A stretch of DNA of 10,612 nt from Flavobacteriales bacterium (GTDB lineage Bacteria > Bacteroidota > Bacteroidia > Flavobacteriales > Parvicellaceae), in contig JAAZYJ010000198.1 in NCBI GenBank assembly GCA_014239715.1, positions 1 through 10,612 on the forward strand, given 5' to 3'. Numbering within the stretch: the first letter of the stretch is position 1; the number at the start of each line of letters is the position of its first letter. The notes beneath the pieces are model-generated. The model worked only from the letters and a program-made list of their open reading frames with translations, was not told the DNA's origin and did not search any database. Positions 1 through 7,715 of this stretch are shown here, one piece after another. Made by a program: the position numbers and the translations under genes.

Positions 1-2
1 AA

Positions 3-608
3 CTGCAAGTGATTTCAAAAGCAAAGGCGGAAAAAGAGGTTCTCGCAAGCATAGACCGATTTATTTATTACGCGGGATGGTGTGACAAGTTTTCACAAGT
101 GTTCAGCTCTGTTAACCCTGTTGCCAGCTCTCATTTTAATTTTACTGCTCCTGAACCCATGGGGGTTATCTCAATTTGTGCTCCGGAAGGATCTGGACTG
201 CTAGGATTAGTCAATGCTATTGCGCCGGTTCTTGCAGGAGGGAACACTTGTGTTGTTCTTGCCTCGGAGAGCATGCCGCTTTGTTCAATTACTTTCGCTG
301 AAGTACTGAATGCTTCAGATGTGCCGGGTGGAACAGTCAATATCCTTACCGGCAGAAGATCGGAACTTTTAGAACATATGGCGTCTCATATGGATGTAAA
401 TGGATTTTCTTACAGTGGAACAGATAAGGAAGAGATCAAAAAAGTTCAGGAGTATGCTGTTGAAAACCTAAAGAGGGTGTCTGTATTGGATGCTGCAAAT
501 TTGTTCAGTGCCGACAATCATAGCCCGTATTTTATTGATGATTTTGTTGAAATGAAGACCACCTGGCATCCCATCGAGAAGATCGCCGGCGCTGGAAGTG
601 GATATTAG
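3..608 (+). CDS. ALDH16-like aldehyde dehydrogenase, C-terminal non-catalytic part (5' end outside window)
   Basis: The frame is open to the left edge (codon at 3-5 reads Leu, then Gln), so the GTG at 9 is probably an internal Val and the gene starts upstream. The visible 201 residues contain one aldehyde dehydrogenase cofactor-fold segment: PEPMGV, then IAPVLAGGNT, then a VPGGTVNILTG motif and an FSYSG strand. The motifs DRFIYYAGWCDK, SVNPVASSHFNF and the ending KTTWHPIEK resemble, from memory, the second ALDH domain of ALDH16-type proteins. That domain lacks the catalytic Cys and Glu; here too no GQxC catalytic loop follows the cofactor fold and the protein stops soon after. The role is inferred: a structural or dimerising partner of an active ALDH domain encoded just upstream, either in the same protein or as a tandem gene. 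It ends 21 bases before cysQ on the same strand, so the two may be co-transcribed. The substrate cannot be told from this part. Confidence 0.8.
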   Translation: MQVISKAKAEKEVLASIDRFIYYAGWCDKFSQVFSSVNPVASSHFNFTAPEPMGVISICAPEGSGLLGLVNAIAPVLAGGNTCVVLASESMPLCSITFAEVLNASDVPGGTVNILTGRRSELLEHMASHMDVNGFSYSGTDKEEIKKVQEYAVENLKRVSVLDAANLFSADNHSPYFIDDFVEMKTTWHPIEKIAGAGSGY

Positions 609-629
609 TGACATTATTAAACCTAAAAA

Positions 630-1391
630 GTGGATCTAAAGGTATTGATGGAATTGGCCGAAAAAGCGGCTATTCAAGGAGGAAAAGAGATATTGGACGT
701 TTATCATTCCGACAATTTCGAAGTAGAAAAGAAAGGTGATCAATCCCCCCTGACCTTAGCAGATCGAAAAGCACATTTGGCAATAATGGAAGTGCTTGAA
801 GCTTCAGGTATTCCTGTGTTAAGTGAAGAGGGGAAGGAAATTCCTTATGAGGAAAGAAAAAACTGGAAGAGGTTGTGGATCGTTGACCCCTTAGATGGAA
901 CGAAGGAGTTTATAAAAAGAAATGGTGAATTTACAGTCAATATCGCTTTGATCGATAATGGAATCCCCCTGCTTGGGGTCATATACGTTCCTGTGAAAAA
1001 TGAACTTTATTCAGGGGCAAGTGGTATGGGAGCACGAAAAGTCCAAAATGGAGAGTCAATTGCAATTCCCATTGTACAGAAAGCCAGAAAATATAGAGCC
1101 GTTGGAAGCAGGTCACACATGTCTCCCGAAACTCAGAATTTTCTCGAAAATCTCAAAAAGGAACATGGAGAGGTTGAAATTGTCTCTATGGGTAGCTCAC
1201 TTAAGATCTGTCTGGTTGCAGAAGGTACAGCTGATGTTTACCCTAGATTTGCACCAACAATGGAATGGGATACTGCTGCGGGTCATGCTATTGCAAAAGC
1301 CGCGGGAAAGTCACTTATTGATGTCAAGACAAATCAGGAAATGGTGTACAATAGGAAAGACCTATTGAATAACTGGTTTGTTGTAGCTTAA
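630..1391 (+). CDS. cysQ: 3'(2'),5'-bisphosphate nucleotidase CysQ
   Basis: This enzyme removes the 3'-phosphate from 3'-phosphoadenosine 5'-phosphate (PAP), the by-product of PAPS-dependent sulfate reduction or sulfotransfer, giving AMP. It belongs to the Mg-dependent, lithium-sensitive inositol monophosphatase superfamily. At 253 residues it has normal CysQ length. Metal-binding motifs are clear: SEEGK (Glu66/67), DPLDGTKEF (Asp86 to Phe94) and EWDTAAGHA (Asp214). The segment IKRNGEFTVNIALID and the motifs SMGSSLK, CLVAEG and YPRFAPT closely match E. coli CysQ, which separates it from plain inositol monophosphatases. The start is uncertain: GTG at 630 gives MDLKVLMELA, while ATG at 648 gives a length closer to E. 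coli CysQ. Neither has a Shine-Dalgarno sequence. No sulfotransferase or cysDN genes are visible next to it, so whether it serves sulfate assimilation or sulfation of polysaccharide is open. Confidence 0.93.
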   Translation: MDLKVLMELAEKAAIQGGKEILDVYHSDNFEVEKKGDQSPLTLADRKAHLAIMEVLEASGIPVLSEEGKEIPYEERKNWKRLWIVDPLDGTKEFIKRNGEFTVNIALIDNGIPLLGVIYVPVKNELYSGASGMGARKVQNGESIAIPIVQKARKYRAVGSRSHMSPETQNFLENLKKEHGEVEIVSMGSSLKICLVAEGTADVYPRFAPTMEWDTAAGHAIAKAAGKSLIDVKTNQEMVYNRKDLLNNWFVVA

Positions 1392-1500
1392 TTATTGTTG
1401 TTTGTTACCGGTTTTTCAACCAGCCGATGCAGGCAGTTGTCATTTATTTGTTGTTAACTAGCTAGGGAATATTAAATTTGCTTGTTACTATTATTTCTTT
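1392..1500 (+). other. Intergenic region between cysQ and gmd
   Basis: This 109-base gap is the only one longer than about 25 bases between plus-strand genes in the window. Apart from the promoter boxes in its second half, it holds only very short inverted repeats (GGTT/AACC at 1410-1421 and GCC/GGC at 1423-1434). Neither is convincing as a terminator for cysQ. The last 16 bases before gmd (TTACTATTATTTCTTT) are A/T-rich with no Shine-Dalgarno match. Confidence 0.6.
1448..1480 (+). promoter_or_regulatory. Bacteroidota-type promoter for the gmd cluster
   Basis: A TAAATTTG box at 1473-1480 fits the Bacteroidota -7 consensus TAnnTTTG exactly. Upstream, TTG occurs at 1448-1450 and 1451-1453, which gives spacings of 22 or 19 bases, both within the range known for the -33 TTG element. 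Transcription would start near 1485-1488, leaving a leader of roughly 15 bases before the gmd ATG at 1501. This is a consensus match in an AT-rich gap, without experimental support. Confidence 0.6.
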
Positions 1501-2586
1501 ATGAAAAAGGCATTAATTACAGGTGTTACGGGCCAGGATGGAGCATACTTATCAGAGCTGTTGCTTTCCAAAGGCTATGAGGTACACGGGGTCAAAAGAA
1601 GAACTTCGCTCTTCAATACAGATCGGATCGATCATTTATACAAAGATTTGCATGAAGCTAACGTCAAGTTCCTGCTCCATTATGGAGATTTGACTGACTC
1701 GACGAATCTGATTCGGATCATACAAGAGGTTCAGCCCGATGAGATCTACAACCTAGCTGCACAATCTCATGTAATGGTATCTTTCGAAACCCCTGAATAT
1801 ACAGCCAATTCGGATGCAATGGGAACGTTGCGGATACTTGAGGCGATTAGGATTCTGGGGTTAGAGCAAAAAACAAAATTTTATCAGGCCTCTACTTCAG
1901 AACTGTATGGTAAAGTACATGAAATCCCTCAAAATGAAACAACACCGTTTTACCCTAGAAGTCCATATGGCGTGGCTAAACTGTATGCCTATTGGATCAC
2001 GAAGAACTATCGTGAGGCGTATGGGATTTTTGCAAGCAACGGCATTCTGTTCAATCACGAATCTCCATTGCGTGGAGAAACTTTTGTAACAAGAAAGATA
2101 ACCAGAGCGGCCTGTCGAGTATCTTTAGGATTGCAGAAAACGTTGTTTCTTGGAAATCTGGATGCACAAAGGGACTGGGGTCACGCAAAAGACTATGTAG
2201 AAGGAATGTGGAGAATTTTACAACATGATGCTCCCGACGATTTTGTCCTTGCAACAGGCGTGACTGTAGCGGTCCGTGAGTTTGTTGATCTGGCCTTTGC
2301 GGAAGTTGGCATAGAACTGGAATGGACAGGAGAAGGAGTAAATGAAAAGGGCATTGATAAAAAGAGTAAAAAAGTAATAGTACAAGTTGATCCTAAATAT
2401 TTTCGACCTACTGAAGTGGACATTTTGGTCGGAGACGCTTCAAAAGCGAGGAAGGAGCTCGGCTGGGAGCACACGTACGACCTTAAGGCTTTGGTTAAGG
2501 ATATGATGGAATCGGATCTGGCACTTTTCAAAAAAGACAAATACCTAATGGATGGCGGGCATAAAGTAATGGACTACAATGAATAG
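1501..2586 (+). CDS. gmd: GDP-mannose 4,6-dehydratase
   Basis: Gmd converts GDP-D-mannose to GDP-4-keto-6-deoxy-D-mannose in the cytoplasm, the first committed step to GDP-L-fucose and related sugars. The 361-residue protein is an extended short-chain dehydrogenase/reductase. It has the NADP-binding GVTGQDG (Gly8, Gly11, Gly14), the RRTS motif near residue 33, and the catalytic set Thr132 and Glu134 (in STSELYG) plus Tyr156 and Lys160 (in YGVAK). These positions match the E. coli enzyme. [16 protein letters not shown] (residues 185-200) and [14 protein letters not shown] (224-237) are typical family signatures. The ATG at 1501 gives the expected N-terminus directly before the nucleotide-binding strand. 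The gene is the first of the cluster and overlaps fcl by 8 bases (ATGAATAG), suggesting coupled translation of the two consecutive pathway enzymes. Confidence 0.98.
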   Translation: MKKALITGVTGQDGAYLSELLLSKGYEVHGVKRRTSLFNTDRIDHLYKDLHEANVKFLLHYGDLTDSTNLIRIIQEVQPDEIYNLAAQSHVMVSFETPEYTANSDAMGTLRILEAIRILGLEQKTKFYQASTSELYGKVHEIPQNETTPFYPRSPYGVAKLYAYWITKNYREAYGIFASNGILFNHESPLRGETFVTRKITRAACRVSLGLQKTLFLGNLDAQRDWGHAKDYVEGMWRILQHDAPDDFVLATGVTVAVREFVDLAFAEVGIELEWTGEGVNEKGIDKKSKKVIVQVDPKYFRPTEVDILVGDASKARKELGWEHTYDLKALVKDMMESDLALFKKDKYLMDGGHKVMDYNE

Positions 2587-3523
2587 CTCGGATAAGATAT
2601 TTGTGGCCGGGCATCGCGGAATGGTTGGATCGGCAATTGTGCGTAAGCTTCAAGCAGAAGGGTTCAGCAGCATTGTGGTCAGAACTTCTTCTGAGCTCGA
2701 CCTCAAAAATCAGGCAGAAGTTGAGAAGTTTTTTCAGGATGAAAGGCCTGCGTATGTCTTCCTTGCAGCAGCCAAGGTCGGAGGAATCCATGCAAACAAT
2801 GTTTTTCGTGGCGAGTTTATTTATGAAAACCTTATGATTCAAAGCAATGTTATTCATCAGGCACATGTTGCTGACGTGAAGAAATTGTTGTTTTTGGGTT
2901 CTTCATGCATTTACCCTAAGCTGGCTCCTCAACCGATGCAAGAGAAAAGCCTGTTGTCTGATGTGCTTGAGCCAACCAACGAACCATATGCGATCGCAAA
3001 AATAGCAGGCATAAAGATGTGTGAGGCGTATCGTGACCAATACGGTTGTGATTTCATTTCAGCAATGCCGACAAACTTATACGGCCCGAACGATAACTAT
3101 TACCTGAACAATTCTCACGTGCTACCGGCATTGATCAGAAAATTTCATGAGGCAAAGGCAAATCGGAGTGAGGAGGTTGTAGTTTGGGGAACGGGGTCGC
3201 CAAAAAGAGAATTCCTGCATGTTTCTGATCTGGCTGATGCGTGCTTCTTCTTAATGAAGAACTACTCAGGTTCTCAATTTGTGAATGTAGGCACAGGAGA
3301 AGATCTTAGCATTAAGGATCTGGCTTATGTGATCAAGAAAATTGTAGGCTTTGAAGGAGAGGTCGTTTTTGACGAAACCAAGCCGGATGGAACGCCCCGT
3401 AAATTAATGGACGTAAATAAGATCAATAATTTGGGTTGGAAACACCGTATTGAGCTGGGGGAAGGAATTGAATCCGTCTATTCTGAATTGATAGAAGCTA
3501 ATTATTTTGGTCAATTAGTATAA
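2579..3523 (+). CDS. fcl: GDP-L-fucose synthase (3,5-epimerase/4-reductase)
   Basis: Fcl (WcaG) epimerises the Gmd product at C3 and C5, then reduces C4 with NADPH, giving GDP-L-fucose. The 314-residue SDR protein shows GHRGMVGS (residues 11-18) for cofactor binding, the catalytic Ser108 and Cys110 in [11 protein letters not shown], Tyr137 and Lys141 in [10 protein letters not shown], and His180 in NNSHVLPAL. All are offset by one from the corresponding E. coli residues. [11 protein letters not shown] and [18 protein letters not shown] are also family hallmarks. The ATG at 2579 lies inside the end of gmd, so the two genes are likely translationally coupled. The stop TAA at 3521-3523 is in the same frame as the following gene, 6 bases before its proposed TTG start. 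Confidence 0.98.
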   Translation: MNSSDKIFVAGHRGMVGSAIVRKLQAEGFSSIVVRTSSELDLKNQAEVEKFFQDERPAYVFLAAAKVGGIHANNVFRGEFIYENLMIQSNVIHQAHVADVKKLLFLGSSCIYPKLAPQPMQEKSLLSDVLEPTNEPYAIAKIAGIKMCEAYRDQYGCDFISAMPTNLYGPNDNYYLNNSHVLPALIRKFHEAKANRSEEVVVWGTGSPKREFLHVSDLADACFFLMKNYSGSQFVNVGTGEDLSIKDLAYVIKKIVGFEGEVVFDETKPDGTPRKLMDVNKINNLGWKHRIELGEGIESVYSELIEANYFGQLV

Positions 3524-3529
3524 ACTTGT

Positions 3530-5080
3530 TTGAAGTACACGCTTTGCATAGCAGCTATATTGTTCACTTTCTCCCTGAAAGGTCAACAGAAAAATTTGCC
3601 GCTAAACCATGAGTTGAATTACCGAATTCAACGAATAATGATTGTCGATGACACTATAATCCATTCCTCATTAAGACCTTACGTTGAAAGCAGTGCCGGT
3701 ATGAAGGACGTCAATAAAGTAATGATCGATTCAGGCTTGTACTACTACGCCATTACACAGAAGCTTTGCAAAGAAAACCTGCTGGAGCTCAAAGGAGATG
3801 ACTATCGACTAACGCTGGATCCACTTGGGAATTTCAGATGGGGGAAGGATTTGAACCAGGATTTTCGCATCATGACCAGAAATACACGAGCCCTTCGTGT
3901 ACAAGGAGATCTTGGGTCCAATTTTTCATTTGAGTCATTTTTTTACGAGAATTTGGTCAAAATGCCGGAATATATCGTTGATTATGCCAATCAAACCGGT
4001 ACATTGCCCAGTGAAGGGCGCGTAAAATTGTACGGAGGAAAATTAGATTACGGCTACGCCATGGGGTATGTTTCGTTCAGTCCAAGTAAAAACCTCAACA
4101 TACAGTTGGGACACGGCAAACATTTCATCGGAAATGGTTATCGTAGTATGTTGTTGTCTGACTATGCTTTCAACTATCCATACCTTAGGACGACCTATGA
4201 TTTCGCAAACGGCAAGTTGAAGTACACTTCTATTTTTGCTCAGCTCTCGTCGATGACAAGACTGCCGGTGTCAACCACGCCCGAGGCCACATTCAAGGAG
4301 AAGTTGGGCAACTTTCATTATTTAACATTCAAGCCGGGTCCGAAACTTGAAATAGGGATCTTTGAAGGCGGAATTTTTAAGCAATACGTCGACACCCTGG
4401 GTACAGTGCCGCTGGATTTTTCTGCTTACTCTCCTATTATCGGAACTTCATTTGCATTTAACGGGTTTGAAGGGTCAAATAACGTCGTTCTTGGGGTCAA
4501 CCTTAGCTATCGTTTACTAAAAAAGGTGCAGATCTACGGACAGCTTGTAGCAGACAATCCAGCTAAGAAAAAACTTGGTTATCAGGTTGGAGTAAAATCG
4601 TTTGACGGTTTTGGAATAAAAAATCTGTATCTACAGGCCGAACTTAATAGTGCTCTTCCTTATACCTTTGCTACAGCGGGTAGCGAGCCTCTTCAAAATT
4701 GGATGCACATGAGTGCGCCTCTCGCACACCCTTATGGAGCCAGCTTCACAGAATTGGTTGGTATAGGCTATTATGAGAAAAGAAAGATATTCGGCCAGAT
4801 CAAAGTTGTATCAGGTATCATAAAAGGGCTGGGGGATGGTTACCAATACAACATTGACTTCCCTGATGAGGTGGTTGAAGGGGACTCGGATGAACAAAGA
4901 ACGATCTACAATAATGTGCAAGAGCTTACAATTGGTTACAGACTCAATGTGAAAACGAATTTAACCAGTTTTATTAGTGCCAGGAACAGAGTACATGCTG
5001 ATCATAATTCAGTGTCAAACTCAACCTTTATTTATCTGGGAATACGAACAAACCTGAACAACCTTTATTACGATTTCTGA
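3530..5080 (+). CDS. Wzi/RemB-like outer-membrane protein, copy 1
   Basis: This is a predicted outer-membrane beta-barrel of the Wzi (capsule assembly) / RemB (gliding-associated) type, 516 residues. A signal peptide is visible (MKYTLCIAAILFTFSLKGQQ, cut probably near residue 18). The rest is rich in alternating aromatic and polar strands and ends in NLYYDF, with a terminal Phe expected of a BamA-recognised barrel. Diagnostic blocks are GHGKHFIGNGYRS (194-206), LLSDYAFNYPY, YGQLVADNP, QVGVKSFDG and LAHPYG (398-403). All recur in the second copy at 6189. Wzi binds capsule at the cell surface in Gram-negatives, and RemB is reported in Flavobacterium gliding studies; which role applies here is inferred. 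The start is TTG at 3530. An in-frame TAA lies at 3521-3523 and the next in-frame ATG is at codon 37, beyond the signal peptide. The stop overlaps the next start by one base (TGATG). Confidence 0.85.
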   Translation: MKYTLCIAAILFTFSLKGQQKNLPLNHELNYRIQRIMIVDDTIIHSSLRPYVESSAGMKDVNKVMIDSGLYYYAITQKLCKENLLELKGDDYRLTLDPLGNFRWGKDLNQDFRIMTRNTRALRVQGDLGSNFSFESFFYENLVKMPEYIVDYANQTGTLPSEGRVKLYGGKLDYGYAMGYVSFSPSKNLNIQLGHGKHFIGNGYRSMLLSDYAFNYPYLRTTYDFANGKLKYTSIFAQLSSMTRLPVSTTPEATFKEKLGNFHYLTFKPGPKLEIGIFEGGIFKQYVDTLGTVPLDFSAYSPIIGTSFAFNGFEGSNNVVLGVNLSYRLLKKVQIYGQLVADNPAKKKLGYQVGVKSFDGFGIKNLYLQAELNSALPYTFATAGSEPLQNWMHMSAPLAHPYGASFTELVGIGYYEKRKIFGQIKVVSGIIKGLGDGYQYNIDFPDEVVEGDSDEQRTIYNNVQELTIGYRLNVKTNLTSFISARNRVHADHNSVSNSTFIYLGIRTNLNNLYYDF

Positions 5081-6192
5081 TGGCGGAGAACACGATCTTA
5101 TTGGGTTTTATTACTGCGTTCTTCATTGTACTGATGGCAACCCCCTCTTTGATCAAGGTGGCTAAGCTGAAACATCTTGTGGACGAACCCGGCGAAGACC
5201 GCAAGATCCACAGAAGAAGCATTCCTACAATAGGTGGCATCATCATTTTTGGCGCGGTTCTGTTCTCGTATGCCTTGTGGTACCCGGAGAGCTATTCCAC
5301 TGTTATCGAAGAGAACGACTATTTCATTAAGGAGGCATTAACGATCTTCAAATACCTTACTGCTTGTCTGATCCTGTTGTTCTTTGTAGGGATTAAAGAT
5401 GATATCATCGGTACCGCACCATTGAAAAAACTACTTGCACATATGTTGGTCGGTTTTATTCTGGTAATGATGGGCGGGATAAAAATTGAAGGCATGCACG
5501 GCATTTTCGGTATTGGTGATTTCTATGAGGAATGGGCGGGAGTGTTGCTGTCTGTATTTGTTTATATCGTCGTTGTAAATGCATATAATCTTATTGATGG
5601 TGTTGACGGATTAGCGGCAGGAATAGGGTTTATCAATTCATGCATGTTTGCAGGGTGGTTCTATTATACCGGAAATATTCCTTTGGCCTTACTGGCAATG
5701 ATCTTAGCCGGAACGCTATTGGGCTTTTTAGTATTCAATTTCAGTCCTGCAAAAATATTCATGGGTGATTCTGGCTCCATGGTGATCGGGGCGATCATAT
5801 CTGTGCTGGCTATTAGTATGATCAATGAAGATCAATCCAGAGTTCGTGAAACTATGGGCCTGCTGGCAAAAATTCCAACTCCTGTTTTCGCAATGGCTGT
5901 GCTGGTTTATCCGCTCATTGATACGATCAGAATATTTGCCGTGCGGGCAAGCCGTGGGAACTCTCCATTTTCAGCAGATAAAAATCACATCCATCATAGA
6001 CTTATTGGTTCAGGATTGAGTCATGCCAAAACCGTTGTGGTTTTGTATGGGTACAATATTTTGGTGGTTGGCCTGTCTATTTTGTTTGCGCAGGATAATG
6101 CGACAGTTAGCTTTTTTATTGCTGTCGGAATTGCTGTGTTTTTGGCCGGACTGATCTTATTGATTTTTCGACGTAAAGCTCGAAAAGAATGA
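5080..6192 (+). CDS. Undecaprenyl-phosphate sugar-1-phosphate transferase, WecA/TagO type
   Basis: This is a polytopic inner-membrane enzyme of the MraY/WecA family. It would transfer a sugar 1-phosphate, likely GlcNAc-1-P, from a UDP-sugar to undecaprenyl phosphate and so start a surface glycan. The 370-residue protein has about ten or eleven hydrophobic segments. Family motifs are in order: DEPGEDRKIH and PTIGGI near the N-terminus, Asp107-Asp108 in GIKDD, NAYNLIDGVDGLAAG (167-181), FNFSPAKIFMGDSGS (219-233) and HIHHRL (303-308). The C-terminal HxHH motif favours the WecA/TagO branch over MraY, as does the setting outside a peptidoglycan cluster. The sugar specificity cannot be settled by eye. 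The ATG at 5080 shares one base with the preceding stop, and its own TGA overlaps the next start by 4 bases (ATGA). It is sandwiched between the two Wzi-like paralogues. Confidence 0.92.
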   Translation: MAENTILLGFITAFFIVLMATPSLIKVAKLKHLVDEPGEDRKIHRRSIPTIGGIIIFGAVLFSYALWYPESYSTVIEENDYFIKEALTIFKYLTACLILLFFVGIKDDIIGTAPLKKLLAHMLVGFILVMMGGIKIEGMHGIFGIGDFYEEWAGVLLSVFVYIVVVNAYNLIDGVDGLAAGIGFINSCMFAGWFYYTGNIPLALLAMILAGTLLGFLVFNFSPAKIFMGDSGSMVIGAIISVLAISMINEDQSRVRETMGLLAKIPTPVFAMAVLVYPLIDTIRIFAVRASRGNSPFSADKNHIHHRLIGSGLSHAKTVVVLYGYNILVVGLSILFAQDNATVSFFIAVGIAVFLAGLILLIFRRKARKE

Positions 6193-7715
6193 AATATATT
6201 AGTGCGGTTTTTCTTTTCATTCACTCTGTTGGCCTTTTCGCCCAAAGTCAGCTTGGCAATGTGCCTATGCATCGTTATGCTGAAAGGGATATCAGCAAAC
6301 TGAACGTAAAATATGGAGGCAGCTCATCCATTAGACCCTATGTATATGATGAATACCCTGACTCCGTATTTGTTGTTGCTGGTTTGTGCCAGCTCCAGAA
6401 GAAAAATAGTACCACTCGATTAAAACTTCTTTCAGACATCGAAACAGGTGCCGACAATAATAGGCTTGGAACAGATCTGGCAATTCACGGTGGATTGGGA
6501 TTTGGCGCTGAATATAAGCTGAAGAATAAACTCTTATTATCTGTTGATGCAATTGGGAATTATCTAAACGGACCGTCATTTGTTGATTCCATAATGCAGA
6601 GCTTGGGTGTTGCTCCATCATTTGGTCGGGTAACTAAGTTCGGCTCTGGATATGGCCACCTTCAGATACAAGGCTATTTGCACTTCAAGGCCAATAAATT
6701 CTTCACCTTACAACTGGGAAATGGAAAGAACTTTTTTGGTGACGGATATAGATCTCTGTTATTGAGTGATGTGGCCAATAATTACCCCTATTTTAAGATC
6801 TCGACCAAGGTGTGGAAGATCAAATATATCAATCTGTTTACTAGACAAAGACACATTTATGGATCGGAAGGTGATCCACAGAATTTTAAGGGAAAGTTTA
6901 CGGCAACGCACTATCTGGATTGGGACTTATCCCGCGTTGTCAATATTGGTTTTTTTGAGACAATTGTGTGGCAGTCGGAAGATACTCTGTTGAATCGCGG
7001 TTTTGATATTAACTATTTGAACCCAATCATATTTTATCGACCTGTAGAATACCAGCAAGGTTCAGCAGATAACGCAATTATGGGAATGAACATTAGTGTG
7101 AACGTATGCAAAAAGCTTAAGGTGTATGGGCAACTCGTTATTGATGAATTCTTACTTTCTGAGATAAGAGCTGATAGCGGGTGGTGGGCAAACAAGTACG
7201 GAGGCCAGATCGGTGTGAAATCTTTTGATTTTCTATTAGAAGGGTTGGATCTGCAGACTGAACTAACCGCAGTTAGGCCATACACGTATTCACACGGCGC
7301 ACCTGTCCAAAATTATGCCCATGACAACGCTTCGTTGGCACACCCGTATGGTTCTAACTTTTGGGAATGGATGAGCTTTATTCGTTATACCAAGAAGAAA
7401 TGGATCTTTGAAGAACAGGTAAGCGTGGCAATGCACGGGAAAGACTCTATACCATCTATCTCATACGGGGGCAATATTTTTCAACCTTATTCGAACAGGC
7501 CCTATGATTACGGGCACTTTATAGGCCAAGGCTCAAACACAAGAATCTTTTACAGTCATCTCAGAATATCGTATCTGATACATGCTAAAACAAATTTGAG
7601 GGCAGAGCTGGGCTATGTGTTCAGAGAACTGAAAAGTGGACTGGAGTTTAAATCCGACCATTATGTATACTTTGGGTTGAAAACAAATTTATGGAACAGG
7701 TATAATGACTATTAA
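6189..7715 (+). CDS. Wzi/RemB-like outer-membrane protein, copy 2
   Basis: This 508-residue protein is a diverged paralogue of the protein at 3530. It has a clear signal peptide (MKYISAVFLFIHSVGLFAQ, cleavage likely after Ala18) and then a mature part of barrel-like strands ending in NRYNDY with a terminal Tyr. Shared blocks are SIRPYV (residues 47-52, the same place as SLRPYV in copy 1), GNGKNFFGDGYRS (177-189), LLSDVANNYPY, YGQLVIDE, QIGVKSFD, LQTELTAVRPYTY and LAHPYG (383-388). The first 45 or so mature residues and the middle (about 60-150) differ most, so the two copies may not be interchangeable. By family it belongs at the outer membrane in surface polysaccharide display or gliding; that role is inferred. 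The start overlaps the transferase gene (ATGA) and the end overlaps the next gene by 11 bases. Confidence 0.85.
   Translation: MKYISAVFLFIHSVGLFAQSQLGNVPMHRYAERDISKLNVKYGGSSSIRPYVYDEYPDSVFVVAGLCQLQKKNSTTRLKLLSDIETGADNNRLGTDLAIHGGLGFGAEYKLKNKLLLSVDAIGNYLNGPSFVDSIMQSLGVAPSFGRVTKFGSGYGHLQIQGYLHFKANKFFTLQLGNGKNFFGDGYRSLLLSDVANNYPYFKISTKVWKIKYINLFTRQRHIYGSEGDPQNFKGKFTATHYLDWDLSRVVNIGFFETIVWQSEDTLLNRGFDINYLNPIIFYRPVEYQQGSADNAIMGMNISVNVCKKLKVYGQLVIDEFLLSEIRADSGWWANKYGGQIGVKSFDFLLEGLDLQTELTAVRPYTYSHGAPVQNYAHDNASLAHPYGSNFWEWMSFIRYTKKKWIFEEQVSVAMHGKDSIPSISYGGNIFQPYSNRPYDYGHFIGQGSNTRIFYSHLRISYLIHAKTNLRAELGYVFRELKSGLEFKSDHYVYFGLKTNLWNRYNDY

Noticed and set aside
1000..1368. Plus-strand 122-residue open frame inside cysQ
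   Set aside because: It is wholly within the well-supported cysQ gene in another frame and shows no family motifs.
1410..1434. Possible terminator after cysQ
   Set aside because: The stems are only 4 and 3 base pairs and no T-run follows, so this is not distinguishable from chance.
2193..2540. Minus-strand 115-residue open frame opposite gmd
   Set aside because: It is Ser/Thr-rich antisense translation of a conserved coding region with no recognisable domain.
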